47,655 bases of DNA. Source: Hyphomicrobiaceae bacterium (GTDB lineage Bacteria; Pseudomonadota; Alphaproteobacteria; Rhizobiales; Hyphomicrobiaceae). Below the pieces are notes generated by a model. That model was not told where the DNA came from, did not search any database, and saw only the letters and a program-made list of their open reading frames with translations. How positions within the stretch are numbered: position 1 is the first letter of the stretch; each line of letters begins with the position of its first letter. The DNA lies in NCBI GenBank assembly GCA_022844225.1, contig JALHMC010000031.1, positions 1 to 47,655 on the forward strand, written 5' to 3'. Made by a program: the position numbers and the translations under genes. Positions 35,774 to 44,316 of the stretch are shown here, piece after piece.

Positions 35774-36676
35774 ATGGGCATGACGTGGCGTTGGACCGGC
35801 ATCGTTTGGGCCTCTCGGCTTGTCGTCGCGGGAAGCCTTTTCGCATCGACCTGGGCGACCACTGCAGTAGAGGCTGCCGGAAGTGGCGAGCCTCGCATAG
35901 CCTCCTCCTGGGTTACGGAACAGGCATCGCGCTCCCGGATGATCGCCGGCCGAATCGAAGGCAGCGGCGTTCCGAGGATATACGCCGGTCTCGAGATCGA
36001 ACTCGACGACGGTTGGAAAACCTACTGGCGCAATCCGGGTTCCTCGGGCGTGCCTCCGCGGATCGAACTCGAAGGGTCGGAGAACCTGGCGAAGGCGGAG
36101 CTGCTGTTTCCTGCACCCCTTCGCTTCAAGGACCGCGACGGCGATACCATCGGCTACAAGACCTCTGTCGTGCTGCCGGTCGCGCTGACCGCGAAGGACC
36201 CGTCGAAGCCGATCGTGCTCAAGGTCGCCGCCGAGTTCGGCATCTGCCGCGAGGTGTGCATTCCGGTTCAGCCCGCGCTCAGTCTGATCGTGCCGCCAGA
36301 TATGCCGCCGGAATCAATCGATAGTCGATTGGCGTCGGCGCTTTCGCGAGTTCCGCTCGTTGACGCCTCGGGCCCGAATGCGCCGCGCCTCTCACGCGTC
36401 ACCACTCGTCTGGCCGGCGATAAGCCTGAAGTGGTGATCGAGGCTGTCTTCCCAGGCGATGCCGACCGGGGCGATGTCTTCCTCGAAGCGCCGGATGGCA
36501 TCTGGATTCCGTTGCCACAGGCGGCCGGGCAGGGAGAAGGCACGGCAAGGCGCTTTGTCGTGGACCTCACCGATGGTGCAGATCTTTCGGATCTCAAGGG
36601 GCGGTCCATCCGCGCCACGCTCGTCGGCTCGGCCGGGCAGTCCGAATTGCGCTTCGATCTGGTGGACGCGAACTGA
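35774..36676 (+). CDS. Exported protein with DsbD N-terminal-like domain (protein-disulfide reductase family)
   Basis: About 300 residues, with a signal peptide ending around TTAVEAAGS. The mature part has the DsbD/ScsB N-terminal immunoglobulin-like pattern: YAGLEIELDDGWKTYWRNPGSSGVPPRIELEGSENLAKAELLFPAP, then GYKTSVVLPVALTAKD and the Cys pair in AEFGICREVCIPVQ. There is no membrane or thioredoxin domain, so it is a stand-alone periplasmic module that probably relays thiol-disulphide electrons to a partner. I prefer the ATG at 35774, with GGAGAG about nine bases upstream. An ATG at 35747 in the same frame adds nine residues. Confidence 0.82.
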   Translation: MGMTWRWTGIVWASRLVVAGSLFASTWATTAVEAAGSGEPRIASSWVTEQASRSRMIAGRIEGSGVPRIYAGLEIELDDGWKTYWRNPGSSGVPPRIELEGSENLAKAELLFPAPLRFKDRDGDTIGYKTSVVLPVALTAKDPSKPIVLKVAAEFGICREVCIPVQPALSLIVPPDMPPESIDSRLASALSRVPLVDASGPNAPRLSRVTTRLAGDKPEVVIEAVFPGDADRGDVFLEAPDGIWIPLPQAAGQGEGTARRFVVDLTDGADLSDLKGRSIRATLVGSAGQSELRFDLVDAN

Positions 36677-36695
36677 CACTTTCGGAGGTGGCGTG

Positions 36696-36727
36696 GCATC
36701 GCTGCCGCGTGCCTCGTTCAGCGATGC
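36696..36727 (+). terminator. Hairpin after the DsbD-like gene
   Basis: Nine-base arms GCATCGCTG (36696-36704) and CAGCGATGC (36719-36727) surround a 14-base loop and are followed by TTT. It begins 20 bp after the stop codon and fits an intrinsic terminator with a short U tract. Confidence 0.65.
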
Positions 36728-36851
36728 TTTGATGATCTGAAATATTTTAACCGGGTTGCTTGGTGCTTCTATCGGTTTTGACTTTTTCACACCTCGCATG
36801 GCGTGTAGCTTCGAGTGAACGTCGTACGGGGCTTTTCGAGGGTGATGATCG

Positions 36852-38585
36852 ATGCATATTTTGACGCGTGGCGACATTCCGCAAAGGTTGCGGCTGATCT
36901 CCGGATTGATCCTCTTCATCTTCGCGCTGACCCACTTCCTCAACACCGCTGTCGGTCTGGTCAGCCTCGAGCAGATGGACCAGATTGATCGCTGGCGCGT
37001 GGTCGTGATCCGCTCGCTACCGGGCACGATCATTCTGGCGTCGGCGCTGGTCATCCATATGTTTTTCGCATTGTGGAAGGTCGCAACGAGGACGACCTAT
37101 CGCCTTCCCTGGTGGGAACTGCTGCAGATCGTGCTCGGCCTGCTGATCCCATTCCTGCTCTTCCCGCATATCGTCAATACGCGCATCGCCAACAATTTCT
37201 TCAATGTCGAGGACAACTACCTCTACGAGTTGGCCCGCCTCTGGCCCGCCAACGCCATCATTCAGAGCACCCTTCTGCTGATCGTTTGGATACACGGATG
37301 TCTCGGCATCCATTTCTGGCTCCGATTGCACACGCCCTATCGGGCGATGCAACCCGTCCTGTTGTTCCTCGCGATCACGATCCCGCTGGCATCGCTCGCG
37401 GGCTTCATGGTCTCGGGACGAGCCGTCGCGTCCCTGATCGAGAACCCGGAAGCGTTCCAGCGTGTGCGCGAGCTGACGCGATGGCCGAACGCCGAGGCCA
37501 ATGAGCTGCTGGGCACGTATCGGGTCTGGGTGCGTCTTGGTTTCCTGGGTGTGCTGGGGATTATCGCCAGCATCTTCGCCATTCGCTACATTTCGTGGCT
37601 GTCCGCGCCGAAGGTTGCGATCAGCTATGCAGGCGGCCCCACCGTCAACGTCCCGATCGGCCCGACTCTGCTCGAGATCTCGCGCATCAACAAGATTCCG
37701 CATGCCTCAGTTTGCGGCGGACGTGCGCGGTGCTCGACGTGCCGGGTTCGCATCGAGGAGGGCGGTGAGAATCTGCCCGCTGCCGTGTTTCCGGAGTCCG
37801 TGACCTTGGCTGCGATCGAGGCCCCCGCCAACGTCCGCCTCGCTTGTCAGATCAGACCGTCGAAACCGATCGTCGTCACCCGGTTGCTCCGTCCCGTGGG
37901 TACGGGCCCAGACGCCGCCGGCGTTCCGGAGTCGGACTCGAGCGGCACCGAGAAGCCGCTGGCGGTGCTCTATGTCAACATGCGCGAGTTCAACGAGCTC
38001 ACGCGAACCAAGCTGCCCTACGACGTGGTGTTCCTGCTCAATCAGTTCTTCACGGCGGTCGGGACCGCGGTGCGCTCACAAGGGGGCACGATCGACAAGT
38101 ACATCGGCGACGGCATGATCGCCGTCTTCGGACAACGGCAAGGTGTCGAGGCCGGCTGCCGCCAGGCGTTGCGCGCGATCCGCGCCATCGATCTGGCGCT
38201 CGATCATCTCAACTCCGTGATCGGTCCCGAGCTTGGACGTCCGGTGCGCATTGCCGCGGGCCTGCATGCGGGCCACCTCATTCTGGGGCGGATCGGGCAT
38301 GGCGCCACGGTGGACCTGACGGTGGTCGGGCCGGCCGTCAAGATCGCGTTGCAACTCGAGGCCTTTGCCAAGCAGCGCGACGTGCAGCTCGTGCTTTCGC
38401 ACGATGTGGCGCGGCTGGCCGGCTGGAACCCGGAAGACGATCTCATCAGCAGCGTCGAGGTGGACGGGCTCGACGAGGTACTCGAGGTGGTCGACGTTCC
38501 ACGCGGACGCGACCTGGCGGTGACGATCCTGGCGCCCGTTCAGGGCGAGCGAACGCCGCGCGCGGCCGAGGCGGCCGAAGGCTGA
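36852..38585 (+). CDS. Membrane-anchored 2Fe-2S domain class III cyclase homologue, catalytically divergent
   Basis: A 577-residue three-part protein. Residues 1-255 form about six TM helices with intramembrane histidines (His28, His69, His106, His148, His154), resembling the dihaem-b anchor of succinate:quinone oxidoreductases. Residues about 256-345 are a plant-type ferredoxin domain with Cys288, Cys294, Cys297 and Cys332. Residues about 368-565 are a class III cyclase fold. There Lys416 and Asp420 are kept in DKYIGDG, but the first metal Asp is Asn376, and the transition-state Asn and Arg are Lys497 and Gln501 (AVKIALQLE). A redox-controlled cyclase with a quinone-responsive dihaem anchor is known from Sinorhizobium meliloti (CyaC); the relationship here is by architecture, from memory. 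Activity as a homodimer looks unlikely. Confidence 0.88.
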   Translation: MHILTRGDIPQRLRLISGLILFIFALTHFLNTAVGLVSLEQMDQIDRWRVVVIRSLPGTIILASALVIHMFFALWKVATRTTYRLPWWELLQIVLGLLIPFLLFPHIVNTRIANNFFNVEDNYLYELARLWPANAIIQSTLLLIVWIHGCLGIHFWLRLHTPYRAMQPVLLFLAITIPLASLAGFMVSGRAVASLIENPEAFQRVRELTRWPNAEANELLGTYRVWVRLGFLGVLGIIASIFAIRYISWLSAPKVAISYAGGPTVNVPIGPTLLEISRINKIPHASVCGGRARCSTCRVRIEEGGENLPAAVFPESVTLAAIEAPANVRLACQIRPSKPIVVTRLLRPVGTGPDAAGVPESDSSGTEKPLAVLYVNMREFNELTRTKLPYDVVFLLNQFFTAVGTAVRSQGGTIDKYIGDGMIAVFGQRQGVEAGCRQALRAIRAIDLALDHLNSVIGPELGRPVRIAAGLHAGHLILGRIGHGATVDLTVVGPAVKIALQLEAFAKQRDVQLVLSHDVARLAGWNPEDDLISSVEVDGLDEVLEVVDVPRGRDLAVTILAPVQGERTPRAAEAAEG

Positions 38586-38608
38586 TCGCATTCCGTCGAG
38601 GATAAGGA

Positions 38609-38633
38609 CCGGGTCTCCGCTTCGGAGACCCGG
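38609..38633. terminator. Bidirectional terminator hairpin
   Basis: Eleven-base perfect arms CCGGGTCTCCG (38609-38619) and CGGAGACCCGG (38623-38633) around a 3-base loop lie in the 73 bp between the convergent cyclase-like gene and the FAH-family gene. No T run is present on either side. Confidence 0.75.
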
Positions 38634-38658
38634 AACTCGTACCGTTGCGGCTCGCGCC

Positions 38659-39594
38659 TCAGGCTTTGCCCTTGGCGTACTTGCCGGCGATCTGGGGAGC
38701 GATGGGGTCGAGGCCTTTATCCTGACGCTCCAATCGTGTGATCTTCTCCCACTTCCGCTCGAGATCGTCGCGGATCTTGAACGTCAGGCGCCCGAGGCCC
38801 TGCGTCTCGATCTCGATCGTCTCGCCGTTCTGGAAGGGGTGCAGCCCCCGATGGTTGGTTCCGGTGGCGAGAATGTCGCCGGGCTCGAGCGTGTGGATCG
38901 ACGTCGCCCACTCGATGCAGCGCTTGATGTCGTGCGCCATGTCGCTGGTGTTGAAGTTCTGGCGCAGAACGCCGTCGTTCCATAGCCTCACCTGCAGGTT
39001 CTGCGGATCGGCAATCTCGTCGGCCGTCACGATCCAGGGGCCGATCGGGGCGAAGGTATCGCGCGATTTCATTTGAAAGAAGACGTTGTTCGGCGGCGGC
39101 AGTCCGCGCGCGGAGCCGTCGATGAAATTCATGTAGCCGAACACGTACTGCATCGCGTCGGCAGCGTTGACGTTGCTGGCTCGCTTGCCGATCACGACGG
39201 CGACCTCGGCCTCGCCCTCGAAGACGGAGGCGGGTACGTCGGGCAGCACCATCGTGTCGCCGGGACCGATGATCGCGCTGGGCGATTTGTGGAAGGCATT
39301 GATCGGCGCCGGCGCGTCCCGCGTGCCGTCCTCCATGTAGTTGACGGCCATGCAGTCGATGGTGGCGGGCTTAGGCAGGGGTGGGCGCAGGCGCACCGAG
39401 GCGAGTGGCACGGGCTTGCCGGCAGCGGCAGCGGCCTCGATCCGCGGCCGGTACGCATCGAAGCGGGCGATGACGCCGTTGATGAGGTCGGCCGGGCCGA
39501 GATGGGGGATGTCGCGGACTGCGGACATGACATCCACGATGCCGTCTCCGATCACCACGCCGAGCTTGTAGTCGTCGAAATAGCCGAGCTTCAT
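38659..39594 (-). CDS. Fumarylacetoacetate hydrolase family protein
   Basis: A 311-residue FAH-fold enzyme. The metal ligands are seen in VFEGEAEVAVVIG (ExE) and in GYMNFIDGSAR with the conserved Asp. The C-terminal EWATSIHTLEPGDILATGTNHRGLHPFQNGETIEIETQGLGRLTFKIRD is standard. Members hydrolyse or decarboxylate C-C bonds of 2,4-diketo acids, or act as hydratases, in aromatic and sugar-acid catabolism. The upstream region on the minus strand has GAGGAA eight bases before the ATG and two GTCCGG-like half-sites (39612-39630). The precise substrate is unknown. It is divergent from the HD oxygenase gene. Confidence 0.9.
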   Translation of the reverse strand: MKLGYFDDYKLGVVIGDGIVDVMSAVRDIPHLGPADLINGVIARFDAYRPRIEAAAAAGKPVPLASVRLRPPLPKPATIDCMAVNYMEDGTRDAPAPINAFHKSPSAIIGPGDTMVLPDVPASVFEGEAEVAVVIGKRASNVNAADAMQYVFGYMNFIDGSARGLPPPNNVFFQMKSRDTFAPIGPWIVTADEIADPQNLQVRLWNDGVLRQNFNTSDMAHDIKRCIEWATSIHTLEPGDILATGTNHRGLHPFQNGETIEIETQGLGRLTFKIRDDLERKWEKITRLERQDKGLDPIAPQIAGKYAKGKA

Positions 39595-39779
39595 GAGAGC
39601 GTTCCTCGGAATTGTCCGGGCAGTCCGGATTGCCTTGGGCCGGGCGGCCAGGATGGACGCGCGGACGCCCTCATGATGGCATCGGCCTCAGTCGGTGGCC
39701 ATCGCTTGCGGGATTGTTTGTGACAGCCGCTGGCACTATTGGCCTGGAGGCAATGGCAAAGCAGGGCGAGGCGAAACCG

Positions 39780-40343
39780 ATGCGCATGACGACGGACACC
39801 GTTTTCGATCTCATGTCCAGCCGCGGAACCGGACGTTATGGCCTGTCGGCGGTCACGCAACTCGAGCACGCGCTGCAGTCGGCAGCATTGGCACAACAGC
39901 GACAGTTGGGCGATGCGCTGGTAATTGCGGCGCTGTTGCACGACGTCGGGCATCTGGTTGTCGGTGAGGACGTCAACCTGGCCGCCGAGGGCATCGACGA
40001 TCTGCACGAGGAGGCGGCGGCGAAGGTGCTCACCAACATCTACGGGCCCGAGGTTGCGGAGCCCGTCCGCTTGCATGTCGCCGCCAAGCGCTATCTGTGC
40101 GGCGTGAACCCGGTCTACTACGGCAAGCTCTCGCAGGACTCGAAGGAGTCGCTCGCACTGCAGGGCGGGCCCATGACGGCGGATGAACTCGCGGCCTTCG
40201 ATCGCCTCGATCATCGGGCCGCGGCGCTGGCCCTGCGCATGATCGACGACGAGGCGAAGGTGGCGGGTCTAGCGACGCCCGGCATCGAGGCCTACCGTCA
40301 TATGGCCCGCCAGCTCGAAGCGGCGCGCCACGCACGCGGCTGA
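39780..40343 (+). CDS. HD-domain diiron oxygenase homologue (PhnZ/Phn-HD-like)
   Basis: A 187-residue HD protein when started at the ATG at 39780 (GAGG at eight bases). An ATG at 39753 has GGAGG but only two bases of spacing. Iron ligands correspond to His30 in TQLEHALQSA, His54-Asp55 and His58 in ALLHDVGHL, His76 in DDLHEEA, His99 and a late Asp in MIDDEAK. The spacings match PhnZ, the mixed-valent diiron oxygenase that cleaves C-P bonds of 1-hydroxy-2-aminoethylphosphonate. Tyr20 matches the gating Tyr of PhnZ. Ser23 stands where PhnZ has the substrate-contacting Glu, so the substrate may differ. No PhnY-like partner is adjacent. Confidence 0.82.
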   Translation: MRMTTDTVFDLMSSRGTGRYGLSAVTQLEHALQSAALAQQRQLGDALVIAALLHDVGHLVVGEDVNLAAEGIDDLHEEAAAKVLTNIYGPEVAEPVRLHVAAKRYLCGVNPVYYGKLSQDSKESLALQGGPMTADELAAFDRLDHRAAALALRMIDDEAKVAGLATPGIEAYRHMARQLEAARHARG

Positions 40344-40446
40344 TCCGGGTCGTCCCATCCTCGCGCTATCGGACAAGCCACCGTCGTGCCTCGGGTTGCG
40401 GGGCGGCGTTTCGGCGCCTACGGTTGGCCATTCGCCGAGCAACACC

Positions 40447-40465
40447 CCGGCGCCCCGTGCGCCGG
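40447..40465 (+). promoter_or_regulatory. GC-rich hairpin in the 5' leader of the acyl-CoA dehydrogenase gene
   Basis: CCGGCGC and GCGCCGG flank a 5-base loop, ending 22 bases before the 3-hydroxyacyl-CoA dehydrogenase ATG at 40488. It could end transcription of the HD gene or form a leader structure. GAGGA, the ribosome site, lies just downstream and outside the stem. Confidence 0.35.
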
Positions 40466-40487
40466 AGCCTGAAACCGAGGACGATCC

Positions 40488-42029
40488 ATGGCCTTCGATG
40501 CCAATCGAGCAGATCTCACCATCGCCGTCATCGGCACCGGAACCATGGGGCGCGGCATCGTGCAGGTGTCGGCGGCCGGCGGCATGAACGTCATCGCCTA
40601 CGACGAGAAGGCGGGCGGCGCGCAGGCGGCCAAGGACTTCACGGCCAAGATGCTCGAGCGCAACGTCGAAAAGGGCCAGATGTCGCCGGAGGCGGCCAAG
40701 GCGGCCGTCGACAGGATCTCGGTCGCTTCCAGTCTCGCCGAAGTTGCAAAGGCCGACGTGGTGGTCGAAGCGGTGTTCGAGCGGCTCGACATCAAGCAGG
40801 ACCTCTTCGAGAAGCTCGATGCGGTCTGTCCCCCGACCACGATCCTGGCTTCGAATACGTCGTCGCTGCCGGTGACGGCCATCGCGGCCCGCACCAAGCA
40901 TCCCGAACGCTGCGCCGGGCTGCACTTCTTCAATCCCGTGCCGCTGATGCGCCTTGTCGAGGTCATTCCCGGACTTAAGACGGCGGAATGGGTGTCCGAA
41001 GCACTGATGACGATCGGCCGGCGCATGACGCGTGAACCGGTACTATGTGTCGACAGCCCGGGGTTCCTCGTCAATCACATCGGGCGCGGCCTCGGGCCGG
41101 AGACGCAGCGCATCCTGCAGGAAGGCATCGCCACGATCGACGAGATCGATCGCATTCTGACTGGCGCGCCGGGCTTCCGCATGGGGCCGTTCACGCTCGG
41201 CGACATGGTCGGGATCGACGTCGGCAATGCAGCAATGGCGTCGATGTACGAGCAGTTCTTCCACGAGCCGGCCTACGCGCCGTCGCCGCTGATGGCGCTG
41301 CGTGCGGCGGGCGGCCTCTACGGCCAGAAGACGGGCTCGGGCTGGTACACTTACAAGGACGGCAAGAAGCTCGAGCCGGCGCTGAAGCCGGTTCCGACAA
41401 CGCGACCCAAGTCCGTGTGGGTGCGGCCGTCGGATCATAACCAGGACCTGCAGAACCCATTCCTCGAGTATCTGAAGGCCCAGGGCTTCGAGATCGAGCG
41501 GTCGTCGGCGCCATCCAAAGACGCTTTGATCGTCATCACGCCGGTCGGCTACGACGTGACGACAGCCGTGCAGGATCTCAAGGTTGATGGCGCCCGTACG
41601 GTCGCCGTCGACGTCCTGTTCGGCCTGAAGGGCCCGCGGACGGTCATGGTTTCGCCGGCTACCGCGCCGGAATACCGGGACATGGCGCACGCGATGATGG
41701 CCGCAGACGGCCAGCCGGTGGTGGTGATCAACGACAGCCCAGGCTTTGTCGCGCAGCGCGCGGTTGCAGCGCTCATCAACGTCGGCTGCAATGTGGCGCA
41801 GCGTGGCGTGGGCGTGCCGGGCGACGTCGACAAGGGCGCCAAGCTCGGCCTCGGCTATCCGTATGGCCCGATCGAATGGGGCGACCGCATTGGGCCGAAG
41901 CGCGTGCTCTTCATCCTCGAGCGGCTGCAGGAGTTCTACCAGGAGCCGCGCTACCGGCCGTCGGCCTGGCTGAAGCGCCGCGTCATGCTGGGCCTGCCGC
42001 TGAGCGCGCCGGAGGGGAAGTCGCGCTGA
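40488..42029 (+). CDS. 3-hydroxyacyl-CoA dehydrogenase (PaaH-like, two C-terminal domains)
   Basis: A 513-residue NAD-dependent dehydrogenase. The Rossmann start is IAVIGTGTMGRGIVQVSAAGG. The catalytic His is in GLHFFNPVPLMRLVEVIPG, preceded by SNTSSLPVTAIAA. The first C-terminal domain begins DSPGFLVNHIGRGL. A second copy of the same kind of domain begins NDSPGFVAQRAVAALINVGCNVAQRG near residue 410. This long form with a duplicated C-terminal domain is the PaaH/PaaC-like group, which acts in phenylacetate and fatty-acid oxidation. It has GAGGA six bases before its ATG. The NDP-forming acyl-CoA synthetase 150 bp downstream may act on the same acyl-CoA pathway. Confidence 0.93.
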   Translation: MAFDANRADLTIAVIGTGTMGRGIVQVSAAGGMNVIAYDEKAGGAQAAKDFTAKMLERNVEKGQMSPEAAKAAVDRISVASSLAEVAKADVVVEAVFERLDIKQDLFEKLDAVCPPTTILASNTSSLPVTAIAARTKHPERCAGLHFFNPVPLMRLVEVIPGLKTAEWVSEALMTIGRRMTREPVLCVDSPGFLVNHIGRGLGPETQRILQEGIATIDEIDRILTGAPGFRMGPFTLGDMVGIDVGNAAMASMYEQFFHEPAYAPSPLMALRAAGGLYGQKTGSGWYTYKDGKKLEPALKPVPTTRPKSVWVRPSDHNQDLQNPFLEYLKAQGFEIERSSAPSKDALIVITPVGYDVTTAVQDLKVDGARTVAVDVLFGLKGPRTVMVSPATAPEYRDMAHAMMAADGQPVVVINDSPGFVAQRAVAALINVGCNVAQRGVGVPGDVDKGAKLGLGYPYGPIEWGDRIGPKRVLFILERLQEFYQEPRYRPSAWLKRRVMLGLPLSAPEGKSR

Positions 42030-42039
42030 AGCGAGACGG

Positions 42040-42130
42040 TGGCAATTCCTAAGTTGAAACACGGTATAGCCGCCGTCGATTTCGAGTTCAGCATGGGCCA
42101 ACGGTGCCGGATGCAAATCCCCAGCGCCGA
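42040..42130 (-). pseudogene. Possible short-chain dehydrogenase C-terminal fossil
   Basis: The minus strand within the 150 bp gap reads AELEIDGGYTVFQ, close to the usual SDR ending (G-x-L-x-VDGGYT). An adjacent frame upstream gives FASGTVG. No other SDR sequence is seen, so this may be chance. It is listed because the gap holds no gene. Confidence 0.2.
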
Positions 42131-42179
42131 CAAAGAACGAGCCCACACATAAAAACGAGCCATCTGGGAAACGCTTAAA

Positions 42180-44291
42180 ATGTCCACGCCGTCCTTCGAG
42201 CGTCTGTTCTCGCCGCGCGCCATCGCCATCATCGGTGCCTCCGGCGACCTCACGCGCATTTCCGGCCAGCCGATTCAGGCCCTGGTCAACTCGGGCTACA
42301 AAGGCCCGGTTCATCTCGTCAATCCTCGCTATTCCGAGCTGCACGGGCGCAAATGCTATCCGAACGCGGCGGCGATCGGCGAGCCGGTCGATCTCGCGGT
42401 GATCGCGGTGCCCGCGGCGGGCGTACCGGCTGCGGTGCGCGATTGCGGCGCGGCGAAGATCCCGTTCGCGATCATCCTGACGGCAGGCTTCCGCGAGTCG
42501 GGAGACGAGGGGCGCGCGCTCGAGGCCGAGCTAGCCAAAGCCTGCCGCGAGAGCGGCGTCCGCGCGATCGGTCCCAACTGCCAAGGCGCGCTCTCGACCG
42601 ACAGCCGCATGTGGTGCGTGTTCGGTTCGGTTGCCGAGGAGACGGGATTGGCGCGCGGACCGGTGTCGTGCGCGTTCCAATCAGGCGGGTTCGGCTATGC
42701 GGTCGTCAATCTCGCCGAGGTGCAGGGCGTCGGCTTCCGGACGGTCGTCTCGACCGGTAATGAGACCGACATCACCATGCCGGAGTTGCTCTCGGCCATG
42801 CTCGACGACCCCGGCACCGAGCTGGCGTTCGGTTATATGGAAGGCACACCCGAGGGGCGCATGCTGCTCGATCTCGGCCGGAAGTCGCTGGAAATGGCGA
42901 AGCCCGTGCTGATCTGGAAAGGCGCGCAAACCGAGATCGGCACGAAGGCAGCAGCCTCGCATACGGCCAATCTCACAGGCAACTACGACTTGTTCCGCGC
43001 CGCCTTCCGCCAGTCGGGCCTGATCGAGACGCAGGACGTCGAGGAGATCGTCGATTTCGCGAAGGTCGCGAGTCAGAAGCGCTGGCCGAAAGGGCGCTCG
43101 ATCGGCGTCCTGTCGATTTCCGGCGGTTCGGGCGTGGTGTTTGCCGATCGCGCGGCGAAGGAGGGGTTGACGCTGCCGCCATTCGCGCCGGAGACGTTCA
43201 AGGCGCTCCGTGCGATCATTCCGTCGTTCGGGGCCGCCGACAATCCGGCCGATACGACGGCGGCCGTGATCAACCAGCCGGAGTTGTTCACGTCGACCCT
43301 CGATATCGTCCTCGCCGATCCCGGCATCGACCAGCTTTCGCTGCTGCTAGCGTCCTTGCCGGGCAAGGGCGCCTACAACTGCGCGGTGGCCATCGCGGCC
43401 GCGGCAGCGAAGACCGACAAGCCGGTGCAGGTGGTCTGGTCCGGCCGCAAGGCGAAATCGGAGGAGGCGTGGAAGGTCTTCACCGACAACGGCATCCCGT
43501 TCCTGCCGACGCCGGCACGCGGCGCCAAGGCAGCGGCAACGCTCGCCAGGTTCGCGGAGGATCGGCGCCGCCTGGTCGGTCGCAAGGCACCAGCCTTCGC
43601 CATGCCTGCCGGTTTGCAGCTGCCGGATGGCGGGGTGACCCTCTCCGAGGTGGAAAGCAAAGGTGTGCTGAAAGCTTTCGGAGTGGGCGTGACGAGCGAG
43701 ATTCTGGTGCCGGTTGGGGCCGATGTCGCGGCGGCAGCGAAGGGCCTGGAGGGGCCATTCGCGGTAAAGATCGTTTCCCGCGACATTGCCCACAAGACCG
43801 AGGCAGGAGGCGTAAAGCTCAAGGTGGCGGCAGCCGATCTGGCGAAAGCGGCCAGTAAAGTGATCGCGAACGGGCGCGCCTACAAGCCCGATGCGAGCAT
43901 CGACGGCGTGCTCGTCTCGGAGATGGCGTCGGGCCTCGAGGCGCTGATCGGCGTGGTCAACGACGAGAGTTTCGGGCCCTGTGTGACCTTCGGCCTCGGC
44001 GGCGTCCTCACCGAGGTTCTGAAAGACGTGACGTTCCGCATCGCACCGTTCGACATCGAGACGGCACGCGACATGATCGGCGAGCTGCGCGGCGCCAAGC
44101 TTTTCGACGGCTATCGTGGCCAGCCGGCGGCGGACAAGGAGGCGCTGGCGTCCATGCTGGTCGAGGTATCGCGGATGGCCGCGGCGCTGGGACCACGGCT
44201 GAAGGAGATGGACATCAACCCCGTGTTCGTTGGCCCCGTCGGCAAGGGTTGCCGGGCGGCCGATGCGCTGGTCGTTCTGAAGGACGGCTGA
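42180..44291 (+). CDS. Acetate-CoA ligase family protein (NDP-forming acyl-CoA synthetase)
   Basis: A 703-residue fused ACD-type enzyme. The CoA-binding domain opens with FSPRAIAIIGASGDLTRISGQPIQAL. A succinyl-CoA ligase-like domain holds the phosphorylated His candidate in KAAASHTANLTGNYDLFRAAF. The C-terminal ATP-grasp half starts near SKGVLKAFGVGVTSE and contains GPFAVKIVSRDIAHKTEAGGVKL and GPCVTFGLGGVLTEVLKDVTFRIAP. It interconverts acyl-CoA plus NDP and phosphate with acid plus NTP. It lies downstream of the hydroxyacyl-CoA dehydrogenase in the same direction. The organic acid is not predictable. It is convergent with the NSS transporter gene, 25 bp apart. Confidence 0.92.
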   Translation: MSTPSFERLFSPRAIAIIGASGDLTRISGQPIQALVNSGYKGPVHLVNPRYSELHGRKCYPNAAAIGEPVDLAVIAVPAAGVPAAVRDCGAAKIPFAIILTAGFRESGDEGRALEAELAKACRESGVRAIGPNCQGALSTDSRMWCVFGSVAEETGLARGPVSCAFQSGGFGYAVVNLAEVQGVGFRTVVSTGNETDITMPELLSAMLDDPGTELAFGYMEGTPEGRMLLDLGRKSLEMAKPVLIWKGAQTEIGTKAAASHTANLTGNYDLFRAAFRQSGLIETQDVEEIVDFAKVASQKRWPKGRSIGVLSISGGSGVVFADRAAKEGLTLPPFAPETFKALRAIIPSFGAADNPADTTAAVINQPELFTSTLDIVLADPGIDQLSLLLASLPGKGAYNCAVAIAAAAAKTDKPVQVVWSGRKAKSEEAWKVFTDNGIPFLPTPARGAKAAATLARFAEDRRRLVGRKAPAFAMPAGLQLPDGGVTLSEVESKGVLKAFGVGVTSEILVPVGADVAAAAKGLEGPFAVKIVSRDIAHKTEAGGVKLKVAAADLAKAASKVIANGRAYKPDASIDGVLVSEMASGLEALIGVVNDESFGPCVTFGLGGVLTEVLKDVTFRIAPFDIETARDMIGELRGAKLFDGYRGQPAADKEALASMLVEVSRMAAALGPRLKEMDINPVFVGPVGKGCRAADALVVLKDG

Positions 44292-44316
44292 TGCAAGGCC
44301 GTTTCTCGGGATGACC

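Noticed and set aside
41043..42344. A 433-codon minus-strand open frame covering the end of the acyl-CoA dehydrogenase gene and the following gap
   Set aside because: Most of it is antisense to a clear dehydrogenase. Only the short SDR-like stretch in the gap was kept as a weak fossil.
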